This document shows positions 58,891-64,000 of a stretch of 64,000 nt of DNA, one piece after another. The notes beneath the pieces are model-generated. The model was not told the origin of the DNA and made no database searches. It saw only the letters and a program-made list of their open reading frames with translations. The DNA lies in contig JANFNE010000038.1 in assembly GCA_024867545.1 (NCBI GenBank), positions 186,001 to 250,000 on the forward strand, in the 5' to 3' direction. Position numbers and translations under genes: made by a program. Positions within the stretch are counted from its first letter, which is position 1. Each line of letters begins with the position of its first letter. The stretch is from Phytopythium helicoides (taxonomy: Eukaryota; Oomycota; Peronosporomycetes; Pythiales; Pythiaceae).

Positions 58891-61209
58891 CTACAACTGC
58901 TTTCGCCACGCTGGGATCGCTCGAGGCTGGATGGGTATGTGACCAAAACTCTTCACCTTCACATCAGGGATAGCGTCGCTGCCGGGAATATACTTATCAT
59001 GAGCACTCTGCCGCTTTCGCTCACGCGATTTCCTTCGAAGTTCCTCCTTGCTAAGCGCTCGAGCTTTAAAGCTTTCGGTTGCTTGATAGAGAGCGACAGC
59101 CTCTTTCGCCCTCAGGCTCTCTTCTACAAGCCGCTTCGCAGATTTCGGTCGTGGAGGCAATGCTGCTTGGTTTTGACGTCGAGCTTCCATAGCTTCTAGT
59201 TGTGCGCGCCTAGCTTTTGCAAAATCTATTGCCTGGCGAGATCTCTCCATCAACTCCTCTTTTCTTGGCTAGATGGCATCAGGTTCATAATGTAAGTCTC
59301 AACGTCAAGTAGTTTTAATTTGTCGTTTGTTCGTACCGGTGATGGCGTTGAAGGTTGATTTGCGGACGAAGATCCGAACGTAAGTGCCTCTTCTTCTTTT
59401 TGCATTTTGTACAACAAAAGCTTTTGCTTTGACTCGAGATGTGCTTGCCTCCTCTACCATCAGCAGTCAAATCAGTTCTCGTCAAGAATACAGCAAAACG
59501 CCCAATCGAGCAAACCCTACCTTCGCTTCCCGTTCCTCCTGGAGTTTGATTTGTTCTCGTTCAAGCTCCATTTCTCGTTGAAGCTTTTGCTCTTTCCACG
59601 CTAGTATCTCTTGATCCCGAACAACCTTGTCTTGAACTGATTTTACGCCCTCTTTTTTGCTGGATTTCCTCTCGGCGCTGCTATTCCCTGGCGAGCAACT
59701 GCCATGGTCAAAGTGATCGCTACTGGGATTAAAGTCTTCCGCACCAGAGAGCAAGTCACGGCGTTGCTCCTCCTTTTGAAGTTTCCAATCTGCAACTATG
59801 CGTTTCTTCTCATCAACTAATTTTGCGTGACCAATGTACCAATCAAAATGGTGGCGAATAGCGTCTGTGGTCTTGGTCACAATTTTTGTTGTACACTTGC
59901 ACATGAACTTTGCCACGAGCGCCTCGTAGTCAGCATTGTCATCGGGCTCAAGAGATTCCGCGAGCTGGTTGGACTGAAGCTCTCTAGAAGAGTTATTCCG
60001 GCCGATGACAGTACCGTTATGTCGAAGTAACACACGGTCGGTTAGCCCGCACTTGGAAAGCTCAGCGGTAAAAATTGCGTGATCTCGTTCATCCCAACCA
60101 CCCTTCATACCTCCAGACTGCATAATGGCATTGTTCAAATTTCGAACCTGCTTGACGAAGTCGTCGTCAGTATTCCGTGGCGCATCCATATCATTGGCGG
60201 CCGCGTTGTTATCAACGATGGCAGTGCTGCTCTCCCTCGAGCGCCAACGCATCCTGGAGCTAACCCGCTCAGATATGCTGAAATGTTCTTGATCATCTCG
60301 CTCCCAATCCTCTAACTTCTCGAGAAACGATCCAAGTTCCTTCTCGAGCACGTTTTCTTCCAGCACATACTTTTCATACGTCTTGAGCTGGGCGCTCCGA
60401 AACATCGATAGCGATGTCTCCATGTCTTCGATCATCTCCTCTAGCTCCGAAAAGAATTGTGCTCCGTCTCGCATCGAGTTCACTTTAGCCGAAATTCGAG
60501 TTGCCTTCTGGCGTAGCACCCCTAATTGTTGCATGAGCACTCGGCTGTCTTGTGTGCGAGCCATCCCTATCTCCTCCAATGTCTTGTTGATGAGGCTCGG
60601 GGACTGAGATGGTGATGTCGACTTCGTAGTACTAGATCCTGAATAGAAAGCTCTCCAAGCTGCCAAGCAGTCCTTCTCAAGTGCAGCAACTCGTTGCGTG
60701 AACAGCATCTGCTTCTCGACCCACTCAGCCTCCTTTTTGCCCATCCGTGTTACTCCTTGACAGATGGCATCGCTTTGAAAGGCCTTCCTCCGACGCACCG
60801 ACGCGATTGATCTCACAGTTTGCTTCTGTCGACCAACCCCACCTCCATCGGAAGTGTTTATCGCATGCTTGTTGTCGTGAAGAGCTGGCAAGAGGTAGGG
60901 ATGAGGTTCTCCCGTTGACCGATCACTCCTCTCAGTCTGAATTCCGCCTCGCGACGCAGAGATCGTGTCTCTCAGTCTGGTAGCATTGGATACCGTACTG
61001 CTTGGGTTCTTCCTCGCTTCGATCACATCCTCAACCGTGCGTTTAGCACTCGAACTGAGCTCTTTCTCACTTGAAAGCCTGACCCGCGACTCATCCGTCG
61101 CTCTCGACAGGTGCAATCGTTGGATGTGCTCGTCGTTGGCTTCTCGAAGCTGTCGTAGCCGCCGTACGTGCCGCTCACCAAGCGGTTTGCTTCCTGTCGT
61201 CTGGTGCAT
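58891..61209 (-). CDS. CCDC112-like coiled-coil protein
   Basis: Exons 59521-61209, 59337-59453 and 58891-59268, all phase 0, 727 aa. ATG 61209 is the first ATG; the frame is open about 30 codons upstream with none, so an upstream exon remains possible. Long coiled-coil body (EKQMLFTQRVAALEKDCLAAWRAFY, LEEMIEDMETSLSMFRSAQLKTYEKY, EEQRRDLLSGAEDF, QKLQREMELEREQIKLQEE) and a C-terminus KSFGHIPIQPRAIPAWRKQL. That ending resembles the H-I-P-x-R-A-x-P-x-W-R tail of CCDC112/CCDC148 of centriolar satellites and cilia. Expected in centriole or flagellum biology, which fits zoospore-forming organisms. Source of the fragment at 54.0 kb. Confidence 0.68.
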
Positions 61210-61657
61210 CACCGCCCTTCTGGAGGGGATTCTCGGACTGGGCGACGCTTCGAGCTCAAGGCGATTATAACAGCTTTGTCGACCGAGATTACAAGCTTTT
61301 CACCGTGCTGTTCACATGCAACAAAGGAGTGGATGCTTGGACTCACACAAGAGCTTTCGCTTCTCGTCAGGTACGTTGGCTTCCCGACCTTGCCACGCAT
61401 GCGACGTTTTCACATTTTGAGTCACGTGCTGTCGAGGCACAGAGACAGCGGCTGTCAAGAGAGTTAGTGGCGCTCTCTAGGATGCCTCCATTGCCCTCAA
61501 TCACGTAGGCTTCTTGAATCCCCAGCAATGACTCGCGTGAAGCCACATCAGAGACCACTGACGTGGCCTCGAATGGCTACATACCAACTTCAATTGATTC
61601 GCAAACACAAATACGCTTTAGCAGGTAGTTTGAGTGACGAACTGACTCGGTCTCCTC
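61210..61657. other. Divergent intergenic region, CCDC112-like to SDR
   Basis: About 450 bp between the two divergent starts, containing both promoters. A minus-strand ORF at 61209-61400 is open but has no domain. Nothing else seen. Confidence 0.4.
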
Positions 61658-62768
61658 ATGAGCACGATCCGCGCGCCGTCGGCCCCCAGCATCTACCGCC
61701 CTGGGCTCTTTGCCGGCCAAGTGGTGCGTCGACTAGCTCAACCTCATACTCAAGCTGCTGCTGCTGCTAGCTTTGTGCTGACGTCGTGTGCGTCATTCGT
61801 GGCTCGCTCAGGCCGTCGTGACGGGTGGTGGCACGGGCATCGGCCGCTGCATCGCTCATGAGTTGGCGTCGCTCGGCTGCTCGGTCGTCATCGCTGCCAG
61901 GTAATTAGTGGCTCTGTTGCATTGCTGTCAATGGCAAAATGTCGTTGACTGTTTTGCTGCTGCTTTTGGAAGAAACTCCGAGAGACTGGAGGTGACGGCG
62001 CAGCAGTTGCGTGAAGCGCTCAAGAGCGTCAAGGACGAAGTTGGCGCCATTCACGCTGTGGCGTGCGACATCAGGAAGGAAGAGCAGGTCACGAAGCTGT
62101 TTGATGAGGCGCTTGCCAAGTTCAAGCGCATCGACTTCCTGATCAACAACGCCGGCGGGCAATTTCCCTCGCCAATCGAGAATGTGAATCGTAAGGGCTG
62201 GGAGGCCGTCGTGCGCACCAACCTGTGCGTCATTTGCGCTCATCAATACTCGGAGCAACCGAGAGATCTACACGGGGACTGACGGAGCCATTGATGCAGG
62301 ACGGGTACATTCCAGGTCACGACCAAGGCATTCCACTCGTACATGAAGGAGCACGGCGGACGCATCGTCAATATCATTGTGGTACTTGACAAGGGATATC
62401 CGTTCCTTGCCCACAGTGCTGCGGCTCGCGCGGGTGTAGAAAATCTGACCAAGTCGCTGTCAGTCGAGTGGGCTCACTACGGCATCACGCTCAACTGTGT
62501 GGCCCCTGGGATCATCCTGTCGAGTGGTGTCGACAACTACAACGGCGGCTCGGCGCTGTTCCACCATGCTGCCGAGCGTGCAACCGTTGCCAAGCGTGTC
62601 GGTACTGTCGAGGAAGTTGCTGCCAGCGTGTTGTACTACCTCTCACCTGCCGGTGCCTACGTGACGGGTGACACGATGCACGTGGATGGCGGGTGGCACC
62701 TACTCGGCCCTCTCATGGACGTCCCCGAGCACAGCAAGAACCCGATGTATGGCTCCAGCAAGCTCTGA
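61658..62768 (+). CDS. Peroxisomal trans-2-enoyl-CoA reductase-like SDR
   Basis: Four exons: 61658-61723, 61812-61900, 61973-62224 and 62300-62768; phases 0, 2 and 2 agree, 291 aa. Rossmann start AVVTGGGTGIGRCIAHELASLG (TGGGTGIG cofactor loop), AARNSERL (NADPH-preferring Arg), ACDIRKEEQV, FLINNAGGQF (NAG), then VNIIVVLDKGYPFLAHSAAARAGVENLTKSL in which AHSAAARAGVENLTKSL is the PECR signature, NCVAPGII and VTGDTMHVDGGW. This branch lacks the usual Tyr-x3-Lys but keeps the downstream Lys, as in human PECR. Reaction: NADPH reduction of trans-2-enoyl-CoA in fatty-acid chain elongation. The last residues are SSKL, a possible weak peroxisomal PTS1 (SKL). Confidence 0.9.
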
Positions 62769-64000
62769 GCTAAGTGGTACAACGAAGGCATTCCGCTTCT
62801 TGCGCATTCCGAGCTTGTCCAGCGCGTCGAGTCTAGCAGATCCGGTTGTCCAGATCTGATTAGCGTGCTGCCGTCTTTATGCTCTCGATGGAAATGTTTA
62901 CTGCAATGACGCTTCCCTTCAACGATCTTTGCTGTCGCGCAACTGTGCTTTGCTCCAAGGGTCTGCAACCGACTGGGAGCACTGGCGTCTCTCTAACTTG
63001 TGAGTGTTGGAGAGATCCACGAATGTGGCGATCATGGAACTCAACGTACATAGCTCAACGTGCATAGCAGATGGAATCTCCATGAGGACTCTGCGACGGT
63101 CGTCTTTCCAACTTGTGAGTGTTGGAGAGATCCACGAATGTGGCGACTATGGAGCTCAACGCGTATAGCTCGATGTGCATAGTAGATAGAATCTCCATGA
63201 GGACGCTGCGAGCATGGTAGGTCGAGTCGGCGTTGTCGGTCGGCCGAGTTCGCCACAGCACGCCCACGTACATCGTCATCTTCCGGAGACGTCTGACTTC
63301 AACTTGCGCTGCTGGGTGCACCTCGTCAGCACTGTCTGAAGGCGGCTGCGCTTTTTCAAAACCGCGAGGGATGCGCCACGCCAAGCCCGACTTGCCGCAG
63401 TTTCTGTTCTCCGCCCTCGTGGAACAGCGCAGCACTGAGGACGAAACGTGCCGTGGAGATCTGCGTTACACTCGCAGAAGATCGTTTTTGTTTGTTTTCT
63501 GCTTGGTCGCGGCAGCGCCACGCGGCAAAACACTGGCAAGGCGTCGCCACGCTAGTGTCGCGTGGATAACCGCCCCGCGGCAAAGATCTCGGTCGGTGGA
63601 TGCGCTCCACACGGAACTCGGCGGTCTTTTCACAGTGGGACGCGATCTTTTTCCTGTGCTCTCGCTGCGATCCAGTCATTGGCGTTCCACCGGAGGGCAC
63701 AGCCCCCATGATTTACAGGGAACACCAGGGAGGCCGCCTTGTCTGCTGCAGACCGGGCTCCATTGGCGTGAAGGGACCAGGCTGAGCTTTTGCATGACCT
63801 CGCCTCACTCTCTCCAGGTCGGGCGGTGCCCCCGCTCCATGTCGGGCGGCCTGGACGATGCTAGTGGCGACGCGAAGCAGCAACAATCCATGTCGTGCCA
63901 TGGCGCCATCGGTGTGCTGGTGCTGGCGCGGCAAAATCTGGTCATTCGATTTTTTTTAATGCATACATATTACAGTTGCGGTAGAGGGCCGGGTTCGTGG
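62769..64000. other. Terminal gene-poor region
   Basis: 1.2 kb. After the tandem duplication I see GC-rich sequence with short ORFs in several frames (minus 63055-63435, 63356-63709, 63713-63934) and no domain, signal peptide or repeat that supports a gene. A T-run at 63952-63958 and AT-rich last 40 bp. A gene may continue beyond the window. Confidence 0.4.
62982..63211. repeat. 115-bp tandem duplication
   Basis: Two head-to-tail units, about 62982-63096 and 63097-63211, sharing ACTTGTGAGTGTTGGAGAG, CACGAATGTGGCGA and ATCTCCATGAGGAC at matched positions offset by 115 bp, with about 10 percent differences. Downstream of the SDR gene. Confidence 0.88.

Noticed and set aside
62769..64000. Retroelement or helitron at the right edge
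   Set aside because: Only short ORFs without reverse transcriptase, integrase, Rep or transposase motifs; no LTR seen.

Overview
The window looks like nuclear DNA of an oomycete (Stramenopila; Phytophthora/Pythium-type). This rests on eukaryotic genes with very short GT-AG introns (about 45-95 bp) preceded by CTAAY/CTGAC-like branch sites, GC-rich codon use, and families typical of oomycetes: secreted CAP/SCP proteins, TKL kinases with armadillo repeats, WRKY19-like Cys/His repeats and a FYVE-C2-PRT_C protein. The species cannot be fixed from the sequence. I see about 29 protein genes, roughly one per 2.2 kb. No rRNA, tRNA, intact transposon or CRISPR was recognised.

Layout. 0-9 kb: a GT71-type glycosyltransferase (-), a BED-like zinc-finger protein (+), a FYVE/C2/PRT_C membrane protein (-), an acetyl-CoA transporter of the SLC33A1 type (+) and a long SKP1-like protein (-). 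9-22 kb: five secreted CAP-domain genes (one with two CAP domains), interrupted by a cationic amino-acid permease and an aldo/keto reductase. 21.8-27.9 kb: two tandem kinase-like genes with a helical-bundle N-terminus, a TKL kinase or pseudokinase domain and armadillo repeats. 28-33 kb: two tandem GT71-type genes related to the one at the window start. 33-44 kb: a probable mitoribosomal mS45-like protein, a frameshifted Cys-rich membrane protein, ornithine decarboxylase, a 2.7-kb gene-poor gap, acetyl-CoA synthetase and APC7. 44-62 kb: FKBP-type isomerase with SDEL, RIC8, a trehalose-phosphate synthase-like protein with damaged active sites, a coiled-coil protein, HAUS5/AUG5, a COQ10 domain fused to EF-hands, a small unknown gene, a WRKY19-like/HMA protein, a CCDC112-like protein and a peroxisomal trans-2-enoyl-CoA reductase-like SDR. 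The last 1.2 kb holds a 115-bp tandem duplication and no clear gene.

Themes. Housekeeping genes are tightly packed, with 20-22 bp between some convergent stops. The lineage-specific families (CAP, kinase-ARM, GT71) are tandem or local expansions with long tracts of identity between copies, pointing to recent duplication or gene conversion. The most interesting set is the kinase pair: helical bundle plus TKL domain, one copy having lost the catalytic lysine and the DFG aspartate, recalls the layout of the animal and plant cell-death effector MLKL, here with an armadillo domain added. That comparison is an inference from motif patterns, not a demonstrated homology.
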